Made by a program: the position numbers and the translations under genes
Assembly (NCBI RefSeq): GCF_002262935.1
Contig: NZ_NPIA01000005.1
Location: forward strand, 62,001 to 126,000
Length of the DNA stretch: 64,000 nt
DNA from: Lottiidibacillus patelloidae
GTDB lineage: Bacteria > Bacillota > Bacilli > Bacillales > SA5d-4
Direction: 5' to 3'
Part shown: one piece after another, positions 1 through 9,151 of the stretch
Numbering within the stretch: the first letter of the stretch is position 1
Layout of the letters: each line of letters begins with the position of its first letter
The notes under the pieces: generated by a model
Told to the model about the DNA's origin: nothing
Database searches by the model: none
What the model saw: the letters and a program-made list of their open reading frames with translations, nothing else

Positions 1-2177
1 GTGTTTGTGATGGGTGTGCATTAGGAGTTTCAGGTCTTCAGGATCAAACATTACAAGGGCCTCACATCTGTACAACTCGTTTAAATGTCTTGCGCTTAAG
101 TACAATGCCAGCGATGAGTGAAGAGATAGTTCACGCAGATATTGATGAGTTAAAAAAATATAGTAGTAAAGAACTGCGCGGGTTAGGGCGAATCCCTTAC
201 CCATTAATACGTAGAAAAGGAGAAAATAAGTTTTCACGTATTAGTTGGGATGACGCGATGGATATGATTGCTGAAAAAATGAAGAAGCTTCATCCAAAAC
301 AGTATGGCTTTTATTTAACATCTAGAGGAATTACAAATGAATCATACTATGTAGCAGCAAAGGTGTCGCGTTTTCTTGGAACAAATAATATTGATAACGC
401 ATCGAGAATCTGTCATTCACCATCTAAAACAGCTTTAAAACGCTCTGTAGGAATTGGCGCAAGTAGTGCAAATTACCAAGATTGGATTGGGACAGACGTA
501 CTTTTATTTTGGGGATCTGTTGCTTCAAATAGTTCACCTGTATCTACAAAATATATGTTGGCAGCTAAGAAAAAAGGGACAAAAATTATCGTTGTAAACC
601 CATATAGAGAGCCTGCAATGGATAAATATTGGGTACCTTCGAATGCTGAATCTGCATTGTTTGGAACAAAAGTTGCTGATGACTTCTATCAAGTCAACAT
701 TGGTGGGGACATTGCTTTCATGCATGGTATTATGAAACACTGGTTTGACATGGAAGAAAAGGAACATGGAACTGCCATTAATCATGAGTTTGTTGAGCAA
801 CATGTGAATAATTATGAAGAACTTAAATCTAAAGTTAAAGAACAATCTTGGGAAGAGATTGTTAAGTCAGCGGGCATATCAAAAGATAGAATTATAGAGT
901 TAGCAGAGCTTTTAGCGAAGAGCAAAAATGCTGTTTATGCTTGGGCATTAGGCCTTACAATGCACGCTTTTGCAACAGATAACATTTCACAAGTTGCTAA
1001 TCTTGCTCTCCTTCGTGGACACTTAGGACGTAAGCATGCTGGTCTTATGCCATTTCGTGGTCACTCAAGTGTGCAAGGGGCTGGTGAAATGGGTGCAGAT
1101 CCTTTTGTTCTACCTGGCGGTGGTTGGGAAGAAGAAAACGTTAAGAGAATCGAAGATTTATGGGGCTTTGAACTTCCAAACTGGCAAGGAGACATCGTTG
1201 GAGTTGCTCTTGAGAACACGGTTCTACCAGAAGATAACGAGAGAAAATTAAAACTTTATTATATGAGCGGTGGAAACTTCTTAGAAACAATGCCGAACCC
1301 GGAGTTTATTGAAAAAGCATTATCTGAATTAGATATTAGAGTTCATCAAGATATTATCTTTAATACTTCAACATTAGTTGATGCAAAAGAAGCAGTAATT
1401 GTTCTCCCAGCAAAAACTCGTTATGAACAAGAGGGTGGAGGCACGTCCACTTCTACCGAGAGAATGGTTTATTTTTCACCTGAAATTGAAGGTAATAAAC
1501 AGGAAGTAGAAGAAGCTCGTGCAGAATGGAAAATCTACATTGATTTAGCAAAACGAGTAAAACCAGAAACAGCACATTTGGTGCAATTTGATGATGGCCA
1601 AGCGATTAGAGATGAAATTGCCAAAGCTAACCGTGATTACGATGGCATACAGAACCTGAAAAAACAAGGTGATGTATTTCAATGGGGTGGCGCATGGCTA
1701 TGTGAAGGAGGAGTATGCCCAACTCCTGATGGAAGAGGAAATTTAATTCCAATTGATATACCAGAACTTAACAAACCGGAGGGTACATTCTACATCACTA
1801 CTCGCCGTGGTAAACAGTTCAACTCTATGGTATATAATGAAACAGATTCATTTAACGCTGCTGGTCGATACGATGTACTAATTAACGAAAAGGACGCATT
1901 GGAATTCAATATTTCAAATGGCGAACCTATTGTTGTTTATAACCAACACGGTACATTCCAAGGAAAAGCTCATTATGCTGACATTACTAAAGGGAATATT
2001 GGACTTCACTTCCCAGAAGGTAATTTCTTAATTCCAAAGGGAATCTATGATGGTCCTTCTGGAATTCCTCAATATAGCGTTGCGGTAAAAGTAGAAAAAG
2101 CTGAACGCTTTAATGCGAAGAAAGATGTCAATTATTATGAGAAAAAAGTAGAAGACTTAGAAATGCAAGTAGATTAA
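1..2177 (+). CDS. FdhF/YdeP-family molybdopterin oxidoreductase, 5' end cut by window edge
   Basis: Molybdopterin-dependent oxidoreductase of the formate dehydrogenase alpha-like (FdhF/YdeP) family; electron donor unknown. The frame is open back to base 3, so 724 codons are visible and the true start lies outside the window. A TTG at 90 could be mistaken for a start, but the codons before it read VCDGCALGVSGLQ and then GPHICTTRLNVLRL, the usual N-terminal part of this family with its CxxC pair. Later landmarks are WGSVASNSSPV, VVNPYREP and GHSSVQGAGEMGA in the cofactor-binding domains and TFYITTRRGKQFNSMVY at the start of the C-terminal dinucleotide-binding domain. It ends at a strong terminator and is followed by molybdenum cofactor genes, which fits a Moco enzyme. 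Formate as substrate is possible but not shown; YdeP-type members often have unknown substrates. Confidence 0.9.
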   Translation, partial: VCDGCALGVSGLQDQTLQGPHICTTRLNVLRLSTMPAMSEEIVHADIDELKKYSSKELRGLGRIPYPLIRRKGENKFSRISWDDAMDMIAEKMKKLHPKQYGFYLTSRGITNESYYVAAKVSRFLGTNNIDNASRICHSPSKTALKRSVGIGASSANYQDWIGTDVLLFWGSVASNSSPVSTKYMLAAKKKGTKIIVVNPYREPAMDKYWVPSNAESALFGTKVADDFYQVNIGGDIAFMHGIMKHWFDMEEKEHGTAINHEFVEQHVNNYEELKSKVKEQSWEEIVKSAGISKDRIIELAELLAKSKNAVYAWALGLTMHAFATDNISQVANLALLRGHLGRKHAGLMPFRGHSSVQGAGEMGADPFVLPGGGWEEENVKRIEDLWGFELPNWQGDIVGVALENTVLPEDNERKLKLYYMSGGNFLETMPNPEFIEKALSELDIRVHQDIIFNTSTLVDAKEAVIVLPAKTRYEQEGGGTSTSTERMVYFSPEIEGNKQEVEEARAEWKIYIDLAKRVKPETAHLVQFDDGQAIRDEIAKANRDYDGIQNLKKQGDVFQWGGAWLCEGGVCPTPDGRGNLIPIDIPELNKPEGTFYITTRRGKQFNSMVYNETDSFNAAGRYDVLINEKDALEFNISNGEPIVVYNQHGTFQGKAHYADITKGNIGLHFPEGNFLIPKGIYDGPSGIPQYSVAVKVEKAERFNAKKDVNYYEKKVEDLEMQVD

Positions 2178-2221
2178 TGTTAGTGTGTATACTAACTAAA
2201 GAAACATATCATTAAGTTGAT

Positions 2222-2272
2222 AAATGAATCCTATTCTGGTGCCTTATACCGCAATAGGATTCATTTATTTTC
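2222..2272 (+). terminator. Intrinsic terminator after the oxidoreductase gene
   Basis: A perfect 14-bp stem, AAATGAATCCTATT (2222-2235) with its complement at 2253-2266, 17-base loop, followed by a T-rich run. It separates the oxidoreductase from the cofactor operon, and shows that an open frame running through it into moeB from 2217 is not a real N-terminus. Confidence 0.85.
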
Positions 2273-2294
2273 AGCAGAGAAAGGAAGTACACTG

Positions 2295-3305
2295 GTGAAC
2301 GAGCGATATTCTCGTCAAGAATTATTTCGACCGATTGGTGAAAATGGACAAAATAAACTCCGAATAAAGCATGTTTTAATTTTAGGATGTGGTGCGCTTG
2401 GTACAACTAATGCCGAGATGCTCGTGCGTGCTGGTATTGGAAGAGTAACAATCATCGATCGAGATTACGTTGAATTCAGCAATTTACAAAGACAACAGTT
2501 ATTTTCGGAACAGGATGCAATCGAGCAAATTCCGAAAGCAATTGCTGCTAAAAATAGATTAAACAACATTAATTCAGATGTTGAAATTGATGCTTATGTC
2601 ATGGATGCTACAAGTAGTAAGATTCTGCCTTTACTAAAAAGTGTCGATTTAGTAATTGATGCTACAGATAATTTTGATGTACGCTTAATGATGAATGACT
2701 TACTTCAAAAGCAGAATATTACTTGGATTTTTGGATCTTGTGTAGGAAGTATGGGTATGAGCTTTACAATTAGGCCAGGAGACACACCTTGTCTGAATTG
2801 TTTGTTAGATAGGGCGCCACTAACTGGTGCGACTTGTGATTCAGTTGGTATTATTTCCCCAGCTGTTCAAATGGTAGCAGCCCATCAAACGACAGAAGCA
2901 CTGAAATATTTAGTAGAGGACTTTGATGCAATGCGGTCGAGTCTAGTAACCTTTGATTTATGGAATAATAATTATCAAACAATTAATGTAAACCGAGCAA
3001 AAAAAGAGACTTGTACCACTTGTGGTACTAATCCAAGTTTTCCATACTTACAATATGAAAATCAAACAAAAACGGAAGTACTGTGTGGAAGAGAAACTGT
3101 TCAAATTCGTACAGGTCGTGAAGTAAATATAGAAGACTTAGCACTTCGACTAACAAAGCTTGGTAAAGTGAATTTGAACCCTTTCTTAGTTTCCTTAGAG
3201 TATCAATCGTACCGTCTCGTATTTTTCAAAGATGGTCGTACATTAATCCACGGAACTAATTCAATTGAAAAAGCGAAGAGATTGTATTATCAAATAATTG
3301 GATGA
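2295..3305 (+). CDS. moeB: MoeB/ThiF-type adenylyltransferase (molybdopterin synthase activation)
   Basis: E1-like enzyme that adenylates the C-terminal Gly of the sulfur carrier MoaD so it can be loaded with sulfur for molybdopterin synthesis. From a GTG at 2295 (AAAGGAAG upstream) it is 336 aa, near the length of B. subtilis MoeB. Visible: N-terminal RYSRQ, the nucleotide loop GCGALGTTNAEML from residue 31, IIDRDYVEFSNLQRQ, two zinc CxxC pairs (CLNC, CTTC) and the catalytic-Cys region GATCDSVGIISP. A C-terminal part after CGRETVQIRTGR is common in Bacillus members. An earlier in-frame start at 2217 would read through a terminator hairpin and is rejected. First gene of the moeB-moeA-moaE-moaD-moaB run. 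ThiF (thiamine) is the alternative; context favours MoeB. Confidence 0.88.
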   Translation: MNERYSRQELFRPIGENGQNKLRIKHVLILGCGALGTTNAEMLVRAGIGRVTIIDRDYVEFSNLQRQQLFSEQDAIEQIPKAIAAKNRLNNINSDVEIDAYVMDATSSKILPLLKSVDLVIDATDNFDVRLMMNDLLQKQNITWIFGSCVGSMGMSFTIRPGDTPCLNCLLDRAPLTGATCDSVGIISPAVQMVAAHQTTEALKYLVEDFDAMRSSLVTFDLWNNNYQTINVNRAKKETCTTCGTNPSFPYLQYENQTKTEVLCGRETVQIRTGREVNIEDLALRLTKLGKVNLNPFLVSLEYQSYRLVFFKDGRTLIHGTNSIEKAKRLYYQIIG

Positions 3306-3320
3306 AAAGGAGATTTGGTC

Positions 3321-4640
3321 GTGGTAGAAAGAAGAAAGCCAATCAAAGTGAAAGAAGCAATAGAAAGAGTAATGAATTTTGCTATTAATGGTGGCAAAGA
3401 TTTCATATCAATTGAACAAGCAAACGGCCACTTTTTAGGTGAGGACCTTGTTGCTGATCACGATGTTCCGTTATTTAATCGCTCTCCATATGATGGTTTT
3501 ACTTTCAAATCAACTGATACAGAAAACGTCTCAAGTGAAAATCCAGTCTTATTACAAGTTATTGGCGAAATTGGTGCAGGTAGTGTTTTTACAGAAACAG
3601 TAAAAAATTGCCAAGCTGTTCGAATTATGACTGGCGCTCAAATCCCTGCTGGCTGCGATGCTGTTGTCATGTTGGAGAGAACTCAAGAAATAAATCAAGA
3701 CGGTAAAACATTTATTCAACTTAAGCAATCCTTTAAATCTGGTGATAACATTTCCTATAAAGGGGAAGATACGAAAAAAGGGACTGTACTTGCAGAAAAA
3801 GGGACATTTATCACTCCAGGTGTCATTGCTTTACTTGCTACTTTTGGTTATAAACAAGTACCTGTAAGCAAAAAGCCAAAGGTTGGTGTCATTGCTACTG
3901 GAAGTGAATTGTTACAAATTGATGAACCACTTCAGCCAGGAAAAATTCGAAACAGCAATGCATACATGATATGCGCGCAAATTGAGCGGGCCGGCGGATT
4001 GCCCATTTATTTAGGCCAGTTCAATGATAATTTAGAGACTTGTTTTACACAAGTACAAGAAGCGTTGGATAAAGTTGACTTTTTAATCACTACTGGTGGT
4101 GTCTCTGTTGGTGACTATGATTATTTACCTGCCATATATGAAAAACTAAAGGCTGATGTTTTATTTAATAAAGTAGGCATGCGCCCTGGGAGTGTTACAA
4201 CGATTGCTGAAAAAGATGGGAAACTAATGTTTGGATTATCAGGTAACCCATCAGCATGTTATGTTGGCTTTGAGCTTTTTACAAGACCAGTGATTCGAAC
4301 TTTTCTTCATTGCAAACAGCCGTTTCTTAAAAGTGAAACTGCCTTACTCGGTGTGGATTTTCCGAAACCGAATCCATTTGATCGATTTGTAAGAGGTCAT
4401 TTAACATTTAAGGATGGCAAGCTTTTAGCTACTCCTGTTGGCTTGGATAAATCATCTTCTGTATCTTCATTAGCAATGACGAATGTGCTCATTGTTTTAC
4501 CAGCAGGTTCAAGAGGCTATGAAGAGGGAATGGAAGTAAAAGCAATTCTACTTGAGGACCAATATGGTACTTCCTATCAATCGTTTCTAAGTAAAGATAA
4601 TAGTAAGCCTGGAAGAAAGGAGCACCATCATGAACAATGA
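3321..4640 (+). CDS. moeA: Molybdopterin molybdotransferase MoeA
   Basis: Inserts molybdate into adenylylated molybdopterin to make active cofactor. 439 aa from GTG 3321, which sits 8 bases after AAGGAG; a TTG at 3315 is too close to that site. Family signatures: NRSPYDGFTFKSTD, TGAQIPAGCDAVVMLE, GVIATGSEL, the MoCF-domain TTGGVSVGDYDYLP, and the LSGNPSACYVGFELF loop near the end, followed by the small C-terminal beta domain. It overlaps moaE by 11 bases, so the two are almost surely translated from one message. Confidence 0.94.
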   Translation: MVERRKPIKVKEAIERVMNFAINGGKDFISIEQANGHFLGEDLVADHDVPLFNRSPYDGFTFKSTDTENVSSENPVLLQVIGEIGAGSVFTETVKNCQAVRIMTGAQIPAGCDAVVMLERTQEINQDGKTFIQLKQSFKSGDNISYKGEDTKKGTVLAEKGTFITPGVIALLATFGYKQVPVSKKPKVGVIATGSELLQIDEPLQPGKIRNSNAYMICAQIERAGGLPIYLGQFNDNLETCFTQVQEALDKVDFLITTGGVSVGDYDYLPAIYEKLKADVLFNKVGMRPGSVTTIAEKDGKLMFGLSGNPSACYVGFELFTRPVIRTFLHCKQPFLKSETALLGVDFPKPNPFDRFVRGHLTFKDGKLLATPVGLDKSSSVSSLAMTNVLIVLPAGSRGYEEGMEVKAILLEDQYGTSYQSFLSKDNSKPGRKEHHHEQ

Positions 4641-5103
4641 GCTTTTTCAAATAGTAGACGAACCGATTATTCTACAAGACTTGGTCGATAAGGTTGAACG
4701 AAGAGAAGCTGGAGCAGTAACAACTTTTATTGGAACAGTTCGCGAGTGGACAAAAGGGAAAAGAACCGTTTACTTAGAATATCAAGCATATAAGCCAATG
4801 GCTATAAAAATGCTGAAAACAATTGGAGATGAAATTCAGTCTAAGTGGCCAAACACTAAAGTTGCGATTACGCACCGTGTTGGCAGATTGGACATTTCTG
4901 ATATAGCTGTTATTATTGCCGTTTCATCACCGCATAGAAAACAAGCGTATGAAGCAAATGAGTACGCAATAGAGCGAATTAAACAAATTGTTCCTATCTG
5001 GAAAAAAGAACATTGGGAGGATGGAGAGACTTGGATTGGTGATCAATTAGAGAAAGTTTCTTATCCTAAAGGAAAACCTAACATAAAGGGTGAAGTACTA
5101 TGA
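4630..5103 (+). CDS. moaE: Molybdopterin synthase catalytic subunit MoaE
   Basis: Large subunit of molybdopterin synthase; with thiocarboxylated MoaD it adds the two dithiolene sulfurs to precursor Z (cPMP). 157 aa, normal length. Motifs: GAVTTFIGTVREWTKGK near residue 27, YLEYQAYKPMA, RVGRLDISDIAVIIAVSSPH (within the core), and the substrate-site IWKKEHWEDGETWI at the end, with the Lys pair expected in the active site. Start ATG 4630 lies within the end of moeA and its stop overlaps moaD (ATGA), a tightly coupled trio. Confidence 0.95.
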   Translation: MNNELFQIVDEPIILQDLVDKVERREAGAVTTFIGTVREWTKGKRTVYLEYQAYKPMAIKMLKTIGDEIQSKWPNTKVAITHRVGRLDISDIAVIIAVSSPHRKQAYEANEYAIERIKQIVPIWKKEHWEDGETWIGDQLEKVSYPKGKPNIKGEVL

Positions 5104-5333
5104 TAACTGTTTTACTTTTTGCGCATTTACAGGAAGAAGCAGGACAAGATCGGTTAGAAATGGACTTAGATGAGATAACGATTGGTGATTTAAAAAAAGA
5201 GCTACAACAAAAGTTTCGATTATCACAATTGGATCATGTGATGGTAGCAATTAATGAAGAATACGCTTTAAATGATGATAAAGTAAAGCAAGGTGACGTT
5301 GTGGCATTTATCCCCCCTGTAAGTGGTGGATAA
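5100..5333 (+). CDS. moaD: Molybdopterin synthase sulfur carrier MoaD
   Basis: 77-aa ubiquitin-fold sulfur carrier, small subunit of molybdopterin synthase. The C-terminus VAFIPPVSGG ends in the required Gly-Gly, the site of adenylation by MoeB and thiocarboxylation. Overlaps moaE by four bases (ATGA), typical of the pair, which form a heterotetramer in the cytoplasm. Confidence 0.95.
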   Translation: MITVLLFAHLQEEAGQDRLEMDLDEITIGDLKKELQQKFRLSQLDHVMVAINEEYALNDDKVKQGDVVAFIPPVSGG

Positions 5334-5354
5334 ATTAGATTGGAGGAAGCAAAT

Positions 5355-5864
5355 ATGTTAAAAGAGCATCGCAAAATTTCTCCTAGAAAAGTTAATTGTG
5401 CTGTAGTAACTGTTAGTGATACGAGAGATAAATCTACTGATAAAAGTGGTAAGCTCCTACACGAGTTACTAGATAAAGCAAACCATAATGTGGTTTACTA
5501 TGAAATCATACGTGATGAAAAAAGTATGATTGAAACAACAATGAAAAATGCTATTACTCAGCCTGAAATTGAGGCGATTATTGTAAATGGGGGAACTGGT
5601 ATTGCTAAACGTGATGTATCTATTGAAGCTATCCAACCACTCTTTGATAAAGAGCTACCAGGCTTCGGTGAGATATTTCGCTATTTAAGTTATGAACTTG
5701 ATATTGGGTCAGCAAGTATCCTTTCTCGTGCAATTGCTGGAGTTGCTAATAATACAGCAATCTTCTCCGTTCCTGGTTCTTCTGGTGCAGTGAAGTTGGC
5801 GATGGAAAAACTAATTCTACCTGAATTAGGCCATATTGTAATGGAAATTAATAAAGATAGGTAA
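5355..5864 (+). CDS. moaB: Molybdenum cofactor protein MoaB (MogA-like adenylyltransferase)
   Basis: MoCF-domain protein that adenylates molybdopterin before MoeA inserts the metal. 169 aa from ATG 5355, which has GGAGG eight bases upstream; a TTG at 5340 overlaps the ribosome site and is rejected. Motifs: AVVTVSDTRDKSTDKSG, VNGGTGIAKRDVSIEA (molybdopterin-binding TGGTG-type loop), ELPGFGEIFRYLSY and FSVPGSSGAVKLAMEKLI. 21 bases after moaD and 16 before modA, so likely in the same operon. Confidence 0.92.
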   Translation: MLKEHRKISPRKVNCAVVTVSDTRDKSTDKSGKLLHELLDKANHNVVYYEIIRDEKSMIETTMKNAITQPEIEAIIVNGGTGIAKRDVSIEAIQPLFDKELPGFGEIFRYLSYELDIGSASILSRAIAGVANNTAIFSVPGSSGAVKLAMEKLILPELGHIVMEINKDR

Positions 5865-5880
5865 AATAGAGGATGAAAAA

Positions 5881-6666
5881 ATGAAGTTAATAATGAAATT
5901 CTTTTTGGTGCTTAGTTTGATGATGATTTCAGGATGTATTGAAGAGTCTAAAAGTACCAACAGTACTACGAAGTTAACTATATCAGCAGCTTCTAGCATG
6001 TCACAAAGTTTAATCCAGTTAAAAGATATGTTTGAAAGTGAGTATCCTTCAATTAATATTACATATAACTTTGGTGGAACAGGTACTTTAAGAAAACAGA
6101 TCGAACAAGGCGCACCAGTTGATATGTTCTTTTTAGCTTCAAAAGCAGATTATGACTTGTTGTATGACGGGGGATATATTGAGAGCGCGTACCCAATCTT
6201 TCAAAATAAACTAGTAATAATTAAACATATAGATGCAAAAATTAATAACTTCAATGACTATTTAAATACTAATAAAAAAATTGCTATAGGAACTCCTGGA
6301 GCTGTTCCAGCAGGTACATATGCTAAACAAGTGCTTAAGTCAAAAGGTGTCTGGGATAAGCTAGTGGAAGAAAACCGTTTAGTATTCACAAGGGATGTCA
6401 AGCATGTACTCACGTTAGTAAAACAGGGAGAAGTAGATGTAGGTTTTGTATACTTTAGCGATGTGAAACAGACTGCTAATATAAATATAATTGAAGAAAT
6501 AGATCCACAATTACACGAACCCATTGAATATTACATAGCAATATTGGCTGACTTCACAGGAAATGAGGAAGCAGTTAAAACCTTTTATCGATATGTTTTG
6601 AATGAAAAAAGCAGAGCACTTTTTAATTCATTTGGTTTTCACACGAAAAGTGGTGTAGAAAAGTAG
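5881..6666 (+). CDS. modA: Molybdate ABC transporter substrate-binding lipoprotein ModA
   Basis: Binds molybdate (possibly tungstate) outside the membrane for uptake. 261 aa; lipoprotein signal with lipobox MMISGC (Cys at residue 19). Family signatures: SAASSMSQSLIQLKDMFE, NFGGTGTLRKQIEQGAPVDMFFLAS, and GTPGAVPAGTYAKQVLKS. The last genes of the moe/moa run lead straight into it (16 bases), so cofactor synthesis and metal uptake are likely co-transcribed. Sulfate-binding relatives are excluded by the ModA motifs. Confidence 0.92.
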   Translation: MKLIMKFFLVLSLMMISGCIEESKSTNSTTKLTISAASSMSQSLIQLKDMFESEYPSINITYNFGGTGTLRKQIEQGAPVDMFFLASKADYDLLYDGGYIESAYPIFQNKLVIIKHIDAKINNFNDYLNTNKKIAIGTPGAVPAGTYAKQVLKSKGVWDKLVEENRLVFTRDVKHVLTLVKQGEVDVGFVYFSDVKQTANINIIEEIDPQLHEPIEYYIAILADFTGNEEAVKTFYRYVLNEKSRALFNSFGFHTKSGVEK

Positions 6667-6677
6667 GGGGAATCTCA

Positions 6678-7337
6678 ATGGAATGGTCTTGGTTCCCAGT
6701 TCAATTATCCTTAATTGTTGCAATCATTGCGACACTTATTACTTTATTTTTAGGAATTATTAGTTCACATTGGTTACTTACTAAAAAGGTTAAGGGAAAA
6801 TCTATTATAGAGACACTTTTCTTTTTACCTTTAGTTTTACCTCCGACAGTAATAGGATTTCTTCTAATAATAGTCTTTGGAAGTAATAGTCCAGTTGGCG
6901 AATTGATTGCGTGGGTAACAGGTAGAAGTTTATTATTCACATCTACTGCAGCTGTTCTTGCAGCTACTGTTGTAGCTTTTCCTTTAATGTACCAATCGGT
7001 AAAAACAGGGTTTTTGGCAGTAGATACGAATGTAATTGGTGCAGCTAAGGTTGATGGAGCTTCAGATTGGAAGCTATTAATCCTGGTCACCCTTCCTTTA
7101 TCCATCCGCTCTATTTCCACGGGAATCGTTTTAAGTTTCACACGAGCGTTTGGGGAATTTGGGGCAACATTAATGTTTGCTGGAAACATTCCGGGAAGTA
7201 CTCAAACAATACCTACAGCTATTTATCTTGCCTTGGAAACCGGACAGATGGATCTAGCATGGTATTATGTTTTAATCAGTATTGGTTTTTCTTTTATTCT
7301 TTTGTTTGCAATCAATCGATCGAAAGGAAATGCATAA
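6678..7337 (+). CDS. modB: Molybdate ABC transporter permease ModB
   Basis: 219-aa membrane subunit of the molybdate importer, about five to six hydrophobic segments. PLVLPPTVIGFLLI near residue 50 and the EAA-type loop around GAAKVDGASDWKLL, then FTRAFGEFGATLMFAGNIPG, are typical of ModB. Start ATG 6678 follows GGGGGAA. No modC ATPase follows: the next gene is moaC on the other strand. B. subtilis likewise has its permease gene without an adjacent ATPase, so a shared ATPase from elsewhere is likely. Confidence 0.92.
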   Translation: MEWSWFPVQLSLIVAIIATLITLFLGIISSHWLLTKKVKGKSIIETLFFLPLVLPPTVIGFLLIIVFGSNSPVGELIAWVTGRSLLFTSTAAVLAATVVAFPLMYQSVKTGFLAVDTNVIGAAKVDGASDWKLLILVTLPLSIRSISTGIVLSFTRAFGEFGATLMFAGNIPGSTQTIPTAIYLALETGQMDLAWYYVLISIGFSFILLFAINRSKGNA

Positions 7338-7394
7338 TTTTCATCTCCAACTTACATTTATACCTACAAAGTTAATCTGCATCTTTGAAACAAA

Positions 7395-7428
7395 AGAAAA
7401 GGACACCAGAAAATTATTCAGTGTCCTT
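7395..7428 (-). terminator. Terminator at the end of moaC
   Basis: Stem AAGGACAC (7421-7428 read on the minus strand) pairs with GTGTCCTT (7399-7406), followed on the minus strand by TTCTTTTG. The upstream arm lies inside the last codons of moaC. Confidence 0.7.
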
Positions 7429-7914
7429 ATTATCTCGCTTGAAATCACCAGTCTTACCACCACTCTTTTCTAGTAGGTAAGTAGGTCCAATCGTAATCCC
7501 TTTATCAACAGCTTTACACATATCATACACGGTTAAAGCTGTGACAGAAGCGGCGGTTAAAGCCTCCATTTCAACACCTGTACTTCCTACAGTTTTCACC
7601 TCTGCTACAATAACGAGTTCATATTGTTCATTTTCAAGAGATAACCATTCAAAAGAAAGGTCGACACCACTAATAGGAATTGGGTGGCACATAGGGATTA
7701 AAGTCGATGTCTGCTTTGCCCCCATAACGCCAGCTATTTGAGACACAGCTAATACGTCGCCTTTTTTATTCTTTTGTAAAGTAATGTTTTCGTATACGTT
7801 TTTATTCATGATTACGCTAGAACGAGCAATTGCTTTTCGCGCGCTTTCCTTTTTATCACTTATATCAACCATTTTTGCTCTGCCATGTTCATTGAAGTGA
7901 GTGAAACTTGCCAT
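7414..7914 (-). CDS. moaC: Cyclic pyranopterin monophosphate synthase MoaC
   Basis: Converts 3',8-cH2GTP (product of MoaA) into cyclic pyranopterin monophosphate, the first Moco intermediate. 166 aa, normal length. Motifs: [16 protein letters not shown] at the start, [43 protein letters not shown] (catalytic region, 23 residues in total) and KSGGKTGDF at the end. Faces modB convergently and mobB divergently (72-bp gap). AAAGGATG precedes the ATG. Its partner moaA is not in the window. Confidence 0.95.
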   Translation of the reverse strand: MASFTHFNEHGRAKMVDISDKKESARKAIARSSVIMNKNVYENITLQKNKKGDVLAVSQIAGVMGAKQTSTLIPMCHPIPISGVDLSFEWLSLENEQYELVIVAEVKTVGSTGVEMEALTAASVTALTVYDMCKAVDKGITIGPTYLLEKSGGKTGDFKRDNKDTE

Positions 7915-7986
7915 ACTACTTTAATCATCCTTTCCTGTAGAGATATTATAATCCTATCACAAGATAAGTATTAAGGAGATGTCTAA

Positions 7987-8487
7987 ATGTTAACAATTCA
8001 AGTTGTTGGATATAAAAATAGTGGAAAGACAACATTAGTATGTGAACTAATTAAAATTTTCTCAAAAGATGGTTTGAAAATAGCTAGTTTAAAACACCAT
8101 GGTCATGGCGGTGCACCTGTATCTGTAGAAAATACAGATACAGCGAAGCATGAGAAAGCGGGAGCTATCATGACTGGTGTGGAAGGCGAAGGTGTGTTTC
8201 AGCTATCAATCAAGCAACACTCATGGAAAATGGAACAGCTTTTAGCCTTTTATCACATTTGTGAAATTGATTTACTTATAATAGAAGGATTTAAGGAACA
8301 TGATTTTGAAAAAATTGTTTTAATAAGAGATGAGGAAGATTTACATTTGTTAAAGCAGTTATCAAACATAAAAGTTATCTTAACATCACTAGAGCTTAAT
8401 GAAGAGGATTATGATTGTCCAATCTTAAATCCTACAGATTATAATAAATTGAGTAAGTGGCTATTAAGTCATTTATTTACTGTATAG
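7987..8487 (+). CDS. mobB: Molybdopterin-guanine dinucleotide biosynthesis adaptor MobB
   Basis: GTP-binding P-loop protein that assists MobA in making the guanine dinucleotide form of the cofactor. 166 aa; Walker A GYKNSGKTTL at residue 8, SLKHHGHGG, and LLIIEGFKEHDFEKIVLIR (Walker B side). Start ATG has TAAGGAG upstream. Followed by mobA after 51 bases. Confidence 0.92.
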   Translation: MLTIQVVGYKNSGKTTLVCELIKIFSKDGLKIASLKHHGHGGAPVSVENTDTAKHEKAGAIMTGVEGEGVFQLSIKQHSWKMEQLLAFYHICEIDLLIIEGFKEHDFEKIVLIRDEEDLHLLKQLSNIKVILTSLELNEEDYDCPILNPTDYNKLSKWLLSHLFTV

Positions 8488-8538
8488 TGTTTACCTTAAC
8501 GTTATCTTTTATTAAAAAATAGAAAAAGGAAGGTATTT

Positions 8539-9111
8539 ATGGAAAACGTTATTGCAGGGATTGTATTGGCAGGGGGGGAGTCGAGACGTTATGGCTCCCC
8601 AAAAGCATTTGCTAAAAGAGAGGGAATTTCATTTTACCGGTATTCAATTGAAGTATTAACGCCGTTTACTTCTTCAATTGTATTGGTAACTCGACCCGAA
8701 TTACAAAATATGTTTTATAGAGAAGAAGACGATGGAATCAAAGTTATTAATGATCAAGCCATATATCAAGGACAAGGTCCTCTAGCAGGTATTTATTCAG
8801 CAATGGATGAAGTTGTGGCTGACTGGTACCTTGTGTTACCGATAGATGTACCATTTCTTGAAAAATGGGTAGTCGAGCAATTGATGCAATATACAGCTTC
8901 CTCGGCGCAGGCAATCGTACCAATCGTTTGTGGGAGAGAGCAGCCTCTCATTGCACTTTACCATAAGTCAGTAAAAAATAAGATAGCAGATCAGCTGTCA
9001 AAGGGACAAAGGTCTCTTCGCTACCTTTTGGAACAAATTGATGTGAAATATGAAAGAATTAATAATGAAAACCCATTTAGAAATATTAATAGACCAGAGG
9101 ATATATTTTAA
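8539..9111 (+). CDS. mobA: Molybdenum cofactor guanylyltransferase MobA
   Basis: Transfers GMP from GTP to molybdopterin, giving the bis-MGD cofactor used by DMSO-reductase-type enzymes such as the oxidoreductase at the left edge. 190 aa; nucleotidyltransferase signature GIVLAGGESRRYGSPKA at the N-terminus, GQGPLAGIYSAMDEV, and LPIDVPFL (metal-binding Asp). Start ATG has AAAGGAAGG upstream. Confidence 0.93.
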   Translation: MENVIAGIVLAGGESRRYGSPKAFAKREGISFYRYSIEVLTPFTSSIVLVTRPELQNMFYREEDDGIKVINDQAIYQGQGPLAGIYSAMDEVVADWYLVLPIDVPFLEKWVVEQLMQYTASSAQAIVPIVCGREQPLIALYHKSVKNKIADQLSKGQRSLRYLLEQIDVKYERINNENPFRNINRPEDIF

Positions 9112-9151
9112 AAAGTATTTTAGATTTTCTAATACTTAGGAGGAGTTATTA

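Noticed and set aside
2217-2294. In-frame N-terminal extension of moeB from 2217
   Set aside because: It runs straight through a perfect terminator hairpin and has no ribosome site; GTG 2295 has AAAGGAAG.
6701-7189. Long minus-strand frame inside modB
   Set aside because: Antisense shadow of a clear membrane permease; no coding motifs or ribosome site.
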